Assembly: GCA_003161435.1 (NCBI GenBank)
Contig: PMOS01000031.1
Coordinates: 124,001-188,000, forward strand
DNA from: Vulcanimicrobiota bacterium
GTDB taxonomy: Bacteria > Vulcanimicrobiota > Vulcanimicrobiia > Vulcanimicrobiales > Vulcanimicrobiaceae
DNA: 64,000 nucleotides
Direction of reading: 5' to 3'
A program made the translations under genes and the position numbers. A model generated the notes under the pieces. It saw only the letters and a program-made list of their open reading frames with translations. It was not told the origin of the DNA and searched no databases. Within the stretch, counting starts at the first letter, position 1, and each line of letters starts with the position of its first letter. Shown in pieces: positions 25,159 through 34,199 of this stretch.

Positions 25159-26391
25159 TCAGCGCGACTGGGGCCGGTTGCGGCCGAGGGAGAGGGTGCA
25201 GGCTAGCAGGGCTACGGTGTGGCCGACCGCGATCGTCTGCAACAGATCGGTCGCGGTACGGTGACGCAGCACGACCGCAACGATTTCGCCCAACGCGACA
25301 CAGGCGAGCGGCACGACGAACCTCATCCGGCTACGTGCGATGTTGTATGTCGCGATGACGTTGGCGAGCGAGAGCATCGCGACCGCGTAGACGTACGGCA
25401 CCACGAACGGCGCGCCCTCGGCGAACGAACGTCCTGCGATCGTCGTGATGGTGAAGCGCGGAAACGCCGCGAAGAACGCGATGGCGATGAGTGCGAGAAA
25501 CGCGGCGGCGCCGAGCGCCATGACGAACAGCACACGCGTGCGCTCGCCGCGCGCCGATCGTCCGGCGGCCTGCGGCAGCAGCACGATCGGCACGAAGCCG
25601 ACCGCCGCGAACAGCGCGCGCCCGGCCAGCGACGCGGCGCCGTAGAGGCCGGCCGTATGCGGATCGAGATAACGGCGGGCGAGCACGACGTCGTAGAAGA
25701 GCAGCAGGTTGATGCAAAACACACTGAGCGCGACCGCAACCGACGTGCGCAGCACCGTTCGCAGCGGCAGCGGCACCGCCGCGCCGCGACCGTGTGGTCG
25801 CGCGGCCACGAACGTGTAGCCCGCGGCGACCGCGTACGCCAGGGCCATCCCGCTCAGCGCGCCGCGCAGCCCGGCCGCCACGCCCAACAGCGGCGCGAAC
25901 AGCGCCTTGGCCAGAGCTTCCGCGACGGCCGAGAGTGAAAACGCGCCAAACGCCGATGTCCCTTGCAGCACGCCGCGCGTGAACGGCAAGACGATCGCGC
26001 CACCCAGCGAGAGGGCGGCGAGCGCGACCAGCAGCGGATCGTTCAGATGAAGAAACGTCGCGATCGGAACCGAGAGCGCGGCCAGCGTTGCCGCTACCGC
26101 GACGGCGAACGCGACGGTCACGCGATCGATCGTTCGTACCAGACCACTCAGCAGCGCGGGTTGGCCGGCGAAGTCGGTTGCGAGCTTCGCGATGACCATC
26201 TGACCGATCGTGGCGGGACTCGCGACGATCAGCACGATTGCGACCAGCGACGAAAACGTGCCGTACGCGTCGACACCGAGCGCGCGGCTCACGAGCGCGT
26301 AGAAGACGTAGCCCAGGACGTTCGCGGCCATCACCCCCGCGAACGTGATCGCAGCGTGCCGCCCGACGCGCGAGCTGGCGGCGGGATCCAC
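25159..26391 (-). CDS. Polysaccharide flippase-like membrane protein (MATE/Wzx type)
   Basis: GTG 26391 overlaps the TAG of the upstream glycosyltransferase by one base and gives 410 residues with about 12 hydrophobic helices. The opening RHAAITFAGVMAANVLGYVF and the next FYALVSRALGVDAYGTFSSL are typical of oligosaccharide flippases of the MOP superfamily. It would move a lipid-linked oligosaccharide across the inner membrane. The open frame continues upstream but only as antisense-like residues over the neighbouring gene. A second, MurJ-like flippase lies 4 kb upstream in the same operon. The stop TGA lies in a dispersed repeat. Confidence 0.75.
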   Translation of the reverse strand: MDPAASSRVGRHAAITFAGVMAANVLGYVFYALVSRALGVDAYGTFSSLVAIVLIVASPATIGQMVIAKLATDFAGQPALLSGLVRTIDRVTVAFAVAVAATLAALSVPIATFLHLNDPLLVALAALSLGGAIVLPFTRGVLQGTSAFGAFSLSAVAEALAKALFAPLLGVAAGLRGALSGMALAYAVAAGYTFVAARPHGRGAAVPLPLRTVLRTSVAVALSVFCINLLLFYDVVLARRYLDPHTAGLYGAASLAGRALFAAVGFVPIVLLPQAAGRSARGERTRVLFVMALGAAAFLALIAIAFFAAFPRFTITTIAGRSFAEGAPFVVPYVYAVAMLSLANVIATYNIARSRMRFVVPLACVALGEIVAVVLRHRTATDLLQTIAVGHTVALLACTLSLGRNRPQSR

Positions 26392-29375
26392 TACAGCCGT
26401 AGCCCGAAGTCTTCGGCGTCGACGGTGAGGTTCGGACTGTAGTACGGGTCGCGCGACGCCAATACGGGCCAGCGGCGGCGGATCACACCGACTTCTTCCA
26501 TCGCTCGAGCGACCTTGGCCGGCGTGTCGTCGTCCCCGCGGGTCTTGGACTCGTAGTGCCGCAGCCGCGCTCTCGGGACGAAGACGTTGCGATAGCCGCG
26601 GCGGTGCAGCTTGAGGCACAGGTCGACGTCGTTGTACGAAACCGCCAGCGACTCGTCGAGGCCGCCGACCTCCTCGAACTTTCGCTTCTCGAGCATCAGG
26701 CACGCGCCGGTGACGGCGAGATAGTTCGTGTCGAGCGCGAGCCCGCCGTGATATCCGCGGGCGTTGGCGGGCAGAAAGCGGTGCGCGTGTCCGGCCAGAC
26801 CGAGGATCCCCAGCACGATCCCGCCGTGCTGCACCGTACCGTCGGGATAGAGCAGCATCGCGCCGACGGCGCCGACGGCCGCGCGGCGCGCCTGACCGAG
26901 CATCGCCTCCATCCAGTCGGGTGAGATGACCTCGGTGTCGTTGTTGAGCAGCAACACGAACTGCGCGCCGGTCGAGCGAACCGCTTCGTTGTTCAAGCGC
27001 GAATAGTTGAACGGGGACGAATCGCGCATCACCCGAAAACGGCCCGGCTGCAGCGCTTCCCACCGATTGAAGACTTCCTGGGTCGCGATCTCGCGGCTGC
27101 CGTTGTCGACGACGAGCATCTCGAAGTTCCGGTAGGTCGTCTGGTCGAACACCGAGGCGATGCACGGCGCGAGCAGGTCGGCGCGATCGCGGGTGGGGAT
27201 GATCACGCAGACCCGCTCGTCGCCCGGCACGGCGAAGCGCACGTCGAGCCCTGCTTCAACGACCCGTATCGCCGCCGATTCGCCGCGGCGCCGCAAGGCG
27301 ACCTCGACCGCGAGCGCGACGTCGTGGCTGTCGGCGAGGTTGGCGACGTGACGATGGCACAGGACGCGTGCAATGTGAACCACCCGGTCGGTGTGCTCGG
27401 TGACTCTCAGCAGCGCCTCGTACCATCGCGCGCTTTCGAACACGTCGCGCACGCCGCCGGCACGTTCGAGAAGCGAACGGCGCATCACGCAGATCCCGCC
27501 GATGTAATCGCGGGTCAGCAACGTCTCGGGCGACCAATCCGGCTTGAACCAGGGATCGCCGGGGACATTGTGGTCGTCGAGCCGGTCCTCGTCGGAGTAG
27601 ACGACGTCCGCACCGTCTTGCAGCGCCAGCGCCAGCTCGAACAAGGCGTTGGACTCGAGACGGTCGGACGGGTCGAGCCGGCCGACGACGTCGGCCGCGC
27701 CGAAACGGTCATCGCCGGGCGCGACGATGACGATGCGCGCGTCGTGCGCGGCAAGCGCGTGCAGCTCGGCCAAGATCGTGTCGTCGGCCGGCTCGCCGAC
27801 GAGCACGCGAGCGGTCCACGACTCATAGACTTGATCGCGCAGCGACTGCAGCGTCGCGTCGACGCCGTCGACGCTGCGTTCGCGGGCTTCGACGACGAGG
27901 CCGAACGTGATCTGCTTGGGCAGAAAGCGCGCCATCGCGCGCATCTGCTCGACGTCTTCGCTGCGCAAGCGGTGCTGCTGCCGGAATAGCTGGTACGGAT
28001 CGCCGAGCGCAGCCAGCTCGACGGTTCGCGCGTCTTCGTCGGAGACGTGCACGGGATCGTCGACCGGCCCGATGCCGAAACGGCGCTTGAACGCAAACCA
28101 CGCGTCGCGCAGGCGCCAGAAGCGGCTCACGCGCATCGCTTCGATTGTGCGCCGCTGACGCTGCACCAGCGGGTAGAGGTACCCGACTTGCGCCAGCAGC
28201 ACGTCGTTCGAGCGCGCGTCGTGGAGCGCGCCGAGGCCGTCGATCGCCTCCGACGTGCGCGCTGCGACGCTGCGCCAGCCGCCCTGCTGCTCGACATAGA
28301 TTGCGCCCGCGTGCGCAAGTTCGGCCAACTCCTCGTCGCCGGGCAAGCCGCTCATCGCCGCAGCCCACCCGTCGGGCGGCACGACGATTCCGCCGCCGGT
28401 CTCGCGCACCAGTGCGGCGGCTCCGGGCGCATCGGCCGCGGCGAGCACCGGCTTGCCGTACGCCCACGCCTCGACGACCTCGGGGACGAATCCGAGCCCT
28501 TTACCGCACAGCGCGACGGCGCGCGCGTAGGCGAACGTCGCTGCACGGTCGCGCTCCGCGGTATCGTCCAGCGTGACCACGTGCATCCCGTTCGCGCGCA
28601 TCTGCGCCGTCGTCGGCGCGTCGCAGCCGACGGCGAGCACGTACGGATGCCCGCGCGTCAAACGGCGGACGCGATCCGGCGGCAGGTTCTCGCGCGGCAC
28701 CACGTCGGCGCCGAGTCCGATGATGCGCGTCCGCGCAAGCGGCAGCGGTCCGTAGAGCTCGGCGACCAGCATCGCCTCGGCCTGCGTCGTACACAGAATC
28801 ATTCGCGCGTGCGACACGGCTTCGGCGACTGCCGGCAGCCGCGTCGCAGGCTCGTCGTCGAGGAGCGGCACGAGCAGCCCGCGCTCGGCGACGTCGGTCA
28901 GCGCGCGCACGGTCGTCGGAACGGTGAGATCGCACAGCAGGAACGCGTCGTAGCGGTCGGCGGACGCGCGCACGTGCGCGAGCAGCTCCGGGCAGCGCAG
29001 GCGTTCGTCGAGCAATGCGCGCTCGCGGGCTTCGACCGCCGTGTCGCCCCGGCCGAATGCGAGCAGCGCCTCTTGGTACGCCACGCGATCGGGCGCGAGA
29101 ACGCGAAAGCGGTGGACCAAGAACGGCTCGGTGTGGTCCGTGCCGGCGACGAAGAAGTTCGCGTCGAGCGCGTCCGGCGTGGTGGTGGTCGTCATGACCT
29201 CGATCGCCACACCTTCCAGCGCGAGGTGCGTGGCGAAAGCGAAGGCAAATCGTTCCTTGCGCCCGCGCAGCTCGCGCCCGAAGAACGGCGCAACCAGCGC
29301 GACGCGCTGCTGCTGCCCGCCGAGCAGCGCGGCACGCCGGCGATCGCCGGCACGGCGCTGCTGCCCGCCGTACAT
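26391..29375 (-). CDS. Large multidomain glycosyltransferase (GT4-like N-terminus, GT2 C-terminus)
   Basis: ATG 29375 gives 994 residues; the stop of the ligase gene overlaps this ATG. Residues ~30-390 look like a GT-B domain (QRVALVAPFFGRELRGRK, then GFVPEVVEAWAYGKPVLAAA, a donor-site-like motif). The middle, about 490-660, resembles a degenerate GT2 with DVVYSDEDRLDD. Residues ~725-985 form a full GT2 domain with VCVIIPTRDRADLLAPCI, FEMLVVDNGS, LLNNDTEVISPDWMEAM, AVTGACLMLEKRKFEEVGG and the terminal SYNDVDLCLKLHRRGY. Such proteins often synthesise or decorate O-chains. The N-terminal ~25 residues are encoded by an imperfect ~49-bp duplication, so the native start may differ. Confidence 0.8.
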   Translation of the reverse strand: MYGGQQRRAGDRRRAALLGGQQQRVALVAPFFGRELRGRKERFAFAFATHLALEGVAIEVMTTTTTPDALDANFFVAGTDHTEPFLVHRFRVLAPDRVAYQEALLAFGRGDTAVEARERALLDERLRCPELLAHVRASADRYDAFLLCDLTVPTTVRALTDVAERGLLVPLLDDEPATRLPAVAEAVSHARMILCTTQAEAMLVAELYGPLPLARTRIIGLGADVVPRENLPPDRVRRLTRGHPYVLAVGCDAPTTAQMRANGMHVVTLDDTAERDRAATFAYARAVALCGKGLGFVPEVVEAWAYGKPVLAAADAPGAAALVRETGGGIVVPPDGWAAAMSGLPGDEELAELAHAGAIYVEQQGGWRSVAARTSEAIDGLGALHDARSNDVLLAQVGYLYPLVQRQRRTIEAMRVSRFWRLRDAWFAFKRRFGIGPVDDPVHVSDEDARTVELAALGDPYQLFRQQHRLRSEDVEQMRAMARFLPKQITFGLVVEARERSVDGVDATLQSLRDQVYESWTARVLVGEPADDTILAELHALAAHDARIVIVAPGDDRFGAADVVGRLDPSDRLESNALFELALALQDGADVVYSDEDRLDDHNVPGDPWFKPDWSPETLLTRDYIGGICVMRRSLLERAGGVRDVFESARWYEALLRVTEHTDRVVHIARVLCHRHVANLADSHDVALAVEVALRRRGESAAIRVVEAGLDVRFAVPGDERVCVIIPTRDRADLLAPCIASVFDQTTYRNFEMLVVDNGSREIATQEVFNRWEALQPGRFRVMRDSSPFNYSRLNNEAVRSTGAQFVLLLNNDTEVISPDWMEAMLGQARRAAVGAVGAMLLYPDGTVQHGGIVLGILGLAGHAHRFLPANARGYHGGLALDTNYLAVTGACLMLEKRKFEEVGGLDESLAVSYNDVDLCLKLHRRGYRNVFVPRARLRHYESKTRGDDDTPAKVARAMEEVGVIRRRWPVLASRDPYYSPNLTVDAEDFGLRL

Positions 29376-29405
29376 CACGACACGCCGGCGTTCGCCGGCA
29401 CCGCG
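29307..29405 (-). repeat. Imperfect ~49-bp tandem duplication at a gene junction
   Basis: Two adjacent copies, each containing the perfect palindrome GCCGGCGWWCGCCGGC and a GGCGGGCAGCAGC phrase. One copy spans the stop of the ligase gene and the ATG of the 994-aa glycosyltransferase; the other lies entirely in the glycosyltransferase N-terminal codons. The copies differ at several positions, and the second has CTG where the first has the start ATG. Confidence 0.6.
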
Positions 29406-30730
29406 TTCACCACCGATGCCGCCGCGCGGCGGCGTTCGAAAAGTCGCCGGGCCGCGATCTCGGCCAGCGCGACGCCGACGACCAGCCAGTACACCGAGGC
29501 AACCTTCGGAAAGAAGAACAGATCGTCGAAGATCTGGTGCGACGCCAGCGCGATCGTCGCACCGAGCGCGCCCACGACGAGCGGCCGCCGCACGCCGCTG
29601 CGCGCCAAGGTGACGATCGCCGTCGCGAACAGTCCCAGCAATGCAATCAGCCCGATGACACCTTCCTCGGCGAGGCTTTGCAGGTAGACGCTGTTCGCGT
29701 GCGTGCGCACGTCGTTCAAGCCGACCTCGCTCAGGTCGAGCTCGTAGTTGCCGGCTCCGATGCCGACGACCGGCGACGTCTGCCACAGCGCGAACGCCGC
29801 GCGCCAAAGCTGGGCGCGATTCGCGAGGTGATCGGCCGACTGCGGCGCCTGATCGAGCGAGAAGTAGCCGGCCGGAACGCCGGCGCGTACCGCCAGCCCG
29901 GCGCCGAGCACGACGCTCAAGGCCACGGCGGCGGCGAAGCGCCACGCGGTGCCTTGGATCGGCCGCAGCACGAGCAGCACCGCGATGACACCGAGCGAAA
30001 CCCCGACGATCCCCGAGCGCGAGATCGTCAACACGTCGGTGACCGCCGCGATACCGATGACGGTCGCCAGAAAGCGATCGCGGTGGACCAGCGCGCGCGC
30101 CACCAGCACCGGCAGCGTCACGTCGAAATATCCCGCCAGCTGGTTGGGGCCCTCGAGCGCGCCGGCGATGCGCGGCGCCGAGTGCCCGTGCAGCAAGATG
30201 CCGCTGTGCGCGCCGAGCACGTACTCGGCCAACGCCGACCCTGAGACGAGCAGCACCGCGATCTCGAGCGCGCGCCACAAGGGCCGGTCGTCGGGGTCGG
30301 TCGCGAACGCCACGACCGCGCCCAAGAACAACAGCAGATACTCGCCGTCCTTGAGCCCTTCGCGCAGAACGGCGCCGAGATGCTGCGCGTGCGTGGCGCT
30401 CAACGCGATCGCGAGCAGCGTGGCACCGAACGCAACGAGCATGGCGCGCACCGGTGCCGTTCGGAACGCGGCCAGATCGAAGCGCGAGAACGCGAGCGCG
30501 ACGAACATCCCCAGCAAGCCGGCTTTGAGCGTCGTGATCGTCGTCGGACCGGCGTAACGCGCGAGGTCGAACGGCGCCAGCACGAGCAGCGCGGCGATGC
30601 CGAGGGCCGGACGGCGCCGTGTCAGCCAACCGACGGCCAGCGCGCAAGCGAGGTACACCAGCGCGCTCGGCAGGTCGACCGGCACGTGCGTCGGGTGGCG
30701 CAGCGTGACGGTCCATGGGTGCACGATCAC
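29375..30730 (-). CDS. O-antigen ligase/polymerase-like membrane protein (Wzy_C family)
   Basis: GTG 30730 overlaps the stop of the flippase gene as GTGA, giving 451 residues with 10-12 hydrophobic helices. The periplasmic-loop region has DVLTISRSGIVGVSLGVIAV and then SPVVGIGAGNYELDL and RTHANSVYLQSLAEEGVIG, the landmarks of WaaL/Wzy proteins (R-x-G and H-N-x-Y-L patterns). Members either ligate O antigen to lipid A-core or polymerise repeat units. It shares an operon with the initiating transferase and two flippases, which would be a complete Wzy-type assembly set. Confidence 0.8.
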   Translation of the reverse strand: MIVHPWTVTLRHPTHVPVDLPSALVYLACALAVGWLTRRRPALGIAALLVLAPFDLARYAGPTTITTLKAGLLGMFVALAFSRFDLAAFRTAPVRAMLVAFGATLLAIALSATHAQHLGAVLREGLKDGEYLLLFLGAVVAFATDPDDRPLWRALEIAVLLVSGSALAEYVLGAHSGILLHGHSAPRIAGALEGPNQLAGYFDVTLPVLVARALVHRDRFLATVIGIAAVTDVLTISRSGIVGVSLGVIAVLLVLRPIQGTAWRFAAAVALSVVLGAGLAVRAGVPAGYFSLDQAPQSADHLANRAQLWRAAFALWQTSPVVGIGAGNYELDLSEVGLNDVRTHANSVYLQSLAEEGVIGLIALLGLFATAIVTLARSGVRRPLVVGALGATIALASHQIFDDLFFFPKVASVYWLVVGVALAEIAARRLFERRRAAASVVNAVPANAGVS

Positions 30731-32256
30731 GGCAGAGGAACGAGGTCGCGCGGACGGCGGCGCAGCAGCAGGTCGGTCGCGAGCTTGAGCTCGTCGGAAT
30801 CGACCAAGCGAGCCAGCGCGAGGAACACGAACGCACCGAACAACAGGTGCTCGCCCAAGTTCGTCACGCGCGCCAGGGTGGACGGCTCGGGCGGCGTGCG
30901 GGTCACCTGCACCGCGGCCAGGGCGAACGCCATGACGGCCGAGCACGCGCCGACCTTCAGCAGCGAGACGACGACCGCCGGCAGCGGGAACCCGCCGAGC
31001 GCGCGCCACGCGACGGCGACGTACGCGATGGTCTGGAGCGTCTGCGACACCGCATTGGCCAGCAGCAGCCCGCGCGCGCCCAGCGAGGGCAGCCACAGGA
31101 TCGAGAGCGCGACGTTCAAAGCGACGGTTGCGACGGAGATCGCGATCGCGATTCGCACGACGCCGGCCGCGTACAGACAGCGGGTCAGCACGATATTGGC
31201 GGCAAGCGCGACCAGCCCGACCGCCGCGAACGGCAACAGCTGCGCGCACAGCACGGTCGCCGCCGGCGTGAACGCGCCGCGTTCGAGCAACGTCTGCACG
31301 ATCGGCCCGGCCAGCATGCACAGGCCGAAGGCCGACGGCAGCGTCAGGAAGATGACCATCTGCAATCCGGTCGCGACACTGGTGCGCATCGCGGCGCGGT
31401 TCTTCTGCGCGAACTGGCTGGCGAAGAGCGGGAAGATCACCGTCGCGATCGCCGTCACGAAGATCTGCTGCGGAAACCCGACGATTTTGACCGCGAAGTT
31501 CATTCCGGCGATCGTCCCTTCGTTCAAACCCGACGCGAAGAAACGGTCGAACAGCAGCGCGATCTGTCCGGCAGCCGAACCGATCGCGATCGGCCCGAGC
31601 ACGTGCAGCAGCCGGATCATCCCCGGATGGTGGAGGTCGATCGTGAACCGCAGGCGGCGCAGCGTCAGGAACGGCGGTAGCAGCGCGAGCAGCGACGCGA
31701 AGGCGCCGGCGAGCGCGCCGACGACGAGCGCGTACGCACCGTAGTGCGGCTGCGCGAACCACACGCAGACGATGATGCAGAGGTTGGCGACGAAGCCCTG
31801 GAGCGCGGCGACGCCGAACCGGTGGTACGCGTTGAGCAGCGCTCCGATGACGCCGGCGATGCTCGTCGCGACGATCGTCGGCATCAGCCAGCGGGTCATA
31901 TCGACCGCGGCCGCCGAGACGTTGGGTGCGACGAAGCGCGCGATGTGCGGGACGTACCACGGCGCCAGCCATGCGCCGACCGCGGCGCAGACGCCCAGCA
32001 GCATCAACAGCACCGCGATCACCGTCCAGGCCAGGTTCCAGGCTTCGTCCTCGCGGTCGGTGTTGATGTAATCCGAGAACACCGGGACGAGCGCCGTGAC
32101 GAGCGCGCCGTTGAACACCCCGAACAGGATCACCGGCACGATCGACGCGGCGAGGAAGGCGTCGAGCTCCCACGACGTTCCGTAGAACTTCGCGTACACG
32201 ACCTCGCGCACGAAGCCGAGGATCGTCGATGCGAGCGTCGCGGCCATGACCAGCAC
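30727..32256 (-). CDS. MurJ/MviN-like lipid-linked oligosaccharide flippase
   Basis: From GTG 32256 the protein is 509 residues with about 14 hydrophobic helices. The N-terminal STILGFVREVVYAKFYGTS and the later GALVTALVPVFSDY match MurJ, which flips lipid II. Here the operon position between an initiating sugar transferase and an O-antigen ligase suggests a role with an exopolysaccharide lipid carrier rather than, or as well as, peptidoglycan. Coding character continues upstream of 32256 (RRLARSTV), aligning with the first residues of MurJ proteins, but only ATT or CTG codons could start it, so the true start is unresolved. Confidence 0.85.
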   Translation of the reverse strand: MLVMAATLASTILGFVREVVYAKFYGTSWELDAFLAASIVPVILFGVFNGALVTALVPVFSDYINTDREDEAWNLAWTVIAVLLMLLGVCAAVGAWLAPWYVPHIARFVAPNVSAAAVDMTRWLMPTIVATSIAGVIGALLNAYHRFGVAALQGFVANLCIIVCVWFAQPHYGAYALVVGALAGAFASLLALLPPFLTLRRLRFTIDLHHPGMIRLLHVLGPIAIGSAAGQIALLFDRFFASGLNEGTIAGMNFAVKIVGFPQQIFVTAIATVIFPLFASQFAQKNRAAMRTSVATGLQMVIFLTLPSAFGLCMLAGPIVQTLLERGAFTPAATVLCAQLLPFAAVGLVALAANIVLTRCLYAAGVVRIAIAISVATVALNVALSILWLPSLGARGLLLANAVSQTLQTIAYVAVAWRALGGFPLPAVVVSLLKVGACSAVMAFALAAVQVTRTPPEPSTLARVTNLGEHLLFGAFVFLALARLVDSDELKLATDLLLRRRPRDLVPLP

Positions 32257-32314
32257 CGTCGAGCGAGCGAGACGCCGAGGTGTCCGCCGGTCCGCGACAA
32301 TGGTCAGCCGGCGA

Positions 32315-33007
32315 TTAATGCGCGCCCACCCCCCGCAGGACCGCCGGGATCGTCTTCGCGACGATCGCGAGGTCGTACCACGGCGACCACGCGTCGATGT
32401 AGGCGTTGTCGAGCGCCATCCACTCTTCGAACGAGAGGTGCGAGCGACCGGAGATCTGCCACAGACACGTCACGCCGGGCTTGACCACCAGCCGGCGCAG
32501 CGCGTATCCGTCGTAGTGCGCCACCTCCTCGGGCAGCGGCGGGCGCGGCCCGACGATCGCCATGTCGCCGATCAGCACGTTGACGAAGTTCGGCAGCTCG
32601 TCGATCGACGTGCGGCGCAAGAACGACCCCAGCGAGTGCAGGCGCGGATCGTCGCGCATCTTGAAGACGGGCCCGTCGGCCTCGTTGAAACGGCGCAGCT
32701 GCGGCAGCATGGAGTGCGCGTCGCGGACCATCGTGCGCAGCTTGAACATGCGGAATCGCCGCCCGCCCAGTCCGACCCGCTGCTGCCGGTAGAACGGGCT
32801 TCCGCCGCTGACCGCAACGATCCCGATGACCGCGGCGAGGACGATCGGCGAGGTGATCGCCAGGATCGCGAGCGCGAAGGAGATGTCGATCGCGCGCTTC
32901 GCGACGTCGTACCAGACCGGACGGGCGGGCGCCGCCGGGAACGGGACGCCGACCGGCAGATCGCGCGGATCCAACGCTTCGATCGCGCGCAGCTCGACGG
33001 CGCTCAT
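32315..33007 (-). CDS. Initiating sugar-phosphate transferase (WbaP/ExoY-like)
   Basis: A 230-residue bacterial sugar transferase. One membrane segment (about 39-64) precedes the catalytic domain with QQRVGLGGRRFRMFKLRTMV, ELPNFVNVLIGDMAIVGPRP and KPGVTCLWQISGRSHLSFEE. These features define monotopic phosphoglycosyltransferases that load undecaprenyl phosphate with the first sugar of a repeat unit. The short form lacks the extra N-terminal helices of full-length WbaP. ATG 33007 overlaps the stop of the phosphopentomutase gene (ATGA). Confidence 0.9.
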   Translation of the reverse strand: MSAVELRAIEALDPRDLPVGVPFPAAPARPVWYDVAKRAIDISFALAILAITSPIVLAAVIGIVAVSGGSPFYRQQRVGLGGRRFRMFKLRTMVRDAHSMLPQLRRFNEADGPVFKMRDDPRLHSLGSFLRRTSIDELPNFVNVLIGDMAIVGPRPPLPEEVAHYDGYALRRLVVKPGVTCLWQISGRSHLSFEEWMALDNAYIDAWSPWYDLAIVAKTIPAVLRGVGAH

Positions 33008-34146
33008 CGCGGCGGCGATCCGAGAATCGCCTCGATCCGCTCGCCGACGTAACCCAAACCGTCGATGATCCCGAGCTCACCGGCAACCCCGCTGCCGTAT
33101 TCGATGTACGGGACGAACTCGCGCGTGTGGTCGGTCCCCGGCTGGGTGGGATCGCAGCCATGGTCGGCGGTGAACATCAACGCGTCGCCCGGACGTATCC
33201 GGTCGATCAGCTCCGGGAGCCGCGCGTCGAGGCGCGCGAGGGCGTCGCCGTATCCTCGTACGTCGCGCCGGTGCCCAAATTTCGTGTCGAAGTCGTTCAG
33301 GTTGACGAACACTAGACCGTGGTCCGTGGCATCTGCCAAGGCAAGCGCGCGGTCGATCGCTTCGCCGTTGTCGGCGACGCGGACGGACGACGCGATCCCG
33401 TGACCGCTGTAGATATCACAGATCTTCCCGACTGCGTGCACGGGTACACCCTGGCGCTCCAGACGGTCGAGCACCGTCGGCGGCGGCGGAATCGCATAGT
33501 CGCGACGGTTCGGCGTTCGCGCATAGCTTCCGGGCGACCCGACGAACGGGCGAGCGATCACGCGGTTGACTTCGTGCGGCGGGAGCAGCATCGCCCGGGC
33601 GCGTTCGCACCAGTCGTAGAGGGTCGCCAGCGGCACGGTTTCTTCGTGGGCGGCCACCTGGAACACCGAGTCGGCCGAGGTGTACAGAATCGGGCGCCCG
33701 GTGCGCTGGTGCTCCTCGCCGAGCTCCGCGATGATCTCGGTGCCCGATGCCGGGACGTTGCCCAGGGGCGCCTTCCCCACGATCGCGGTGAACTGCTCGA
33801 CGACCTCGGGCGGGAAGCCCTCAGGATAGGTCGGGAACGGCACCTCGGTGACGACTCCGGCCATCTCCCAGTGACCGGTGATCGTGTCTTTGCCCTTGCT
33901 GCGCTCGCGCAGGCGACCGACGGCAGCGCTCGGCGGGTTCGACGCCGACACGCCGCGCACGGCGGTGATGTGGCCGAGGCCGAGCCGCTCGAAATTCGGG
34001 AGGCGCAAGCCGCCCAAGCGCTCTGCGACGTTTCCGACCGTGTTAGCGTTTGGACCGTCGTGGTACGCCATCGCATCCGGGAGGGCACCGACGCCGGCGG
34101 AGTCCATGACGAAGGTGAGAATACGCGGCATCCCGTTCGCCGCCAT
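33004..34146 (-). CDS. deoB: Phosphopentomutase
   Basis: From ATG 34146, preceded by GAGGGA at good spacing, the protein is 380 residues. It has the alkaline-phosphatase-superfamily metal motifs of DeoB: MDSAGVGALPDA near the N-terminus, GKDTITGHWEMAGV, YTSADSVFQVAAHE and the C-terminal FTADHGCDPTQPGTDHTREF. It interconverts ribose-1-phosphate or deoxyribose-1-phosphate and the 5-phosphates in nucleoside salvage. Its stop overlaps the start of an exopolysaccharide initiating transferase, an unusual operon partner. A thymidine-phosphorylase-like gene, its usual pathway partner, lies 11 kb away at 44564-45868. Confidence 0.95.
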   Translation of the reverse strand: MAANGMPRILTFVMDSAGVGALPDAMAYHDGPNANTVGNVAERLGGLRLPNFERLGLGHITAVRGVSASNPPSAAVGRLRERSKGKDTITGHWEMAGVVTEVPFPTYPEGFPPEVVEQFTAIVGKAPLGNVPASGTEIIAELGEEHQRTGRPILYTSADSVFQVAAHEETVPLATLYDWCERARAMLLPPHEVNRVIARPFVGSPGSYARTPNRRDYAIPPPPTVLDRLERQGVPVHAVGKICDIYSGHGIASSVRVADNGEAIDRALALADATDHGLVFVNLNDFDTKFGHRRDVRGYGDALARLDARLPELIDRIRPGDALMFTADHGCDPTQPGTDHTREFVPYIEYGSGVAGELGIIDGLGYVGERIEAILGSPPR

Positions 34147-34199
34147 TCCATCCCTCGCAGGACCGCGCCTCCCGCAATGCTGAACGCGTGACGCTGCAC

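Noticed and set aside
30731-32173. N-terminal extension of the O-antigen-ligase frame
   Set aside because: It lies out of frame over the MurJ-like gene and is Arg/Ala-rich; GTG 30730 with a GTGA overlap fits better.
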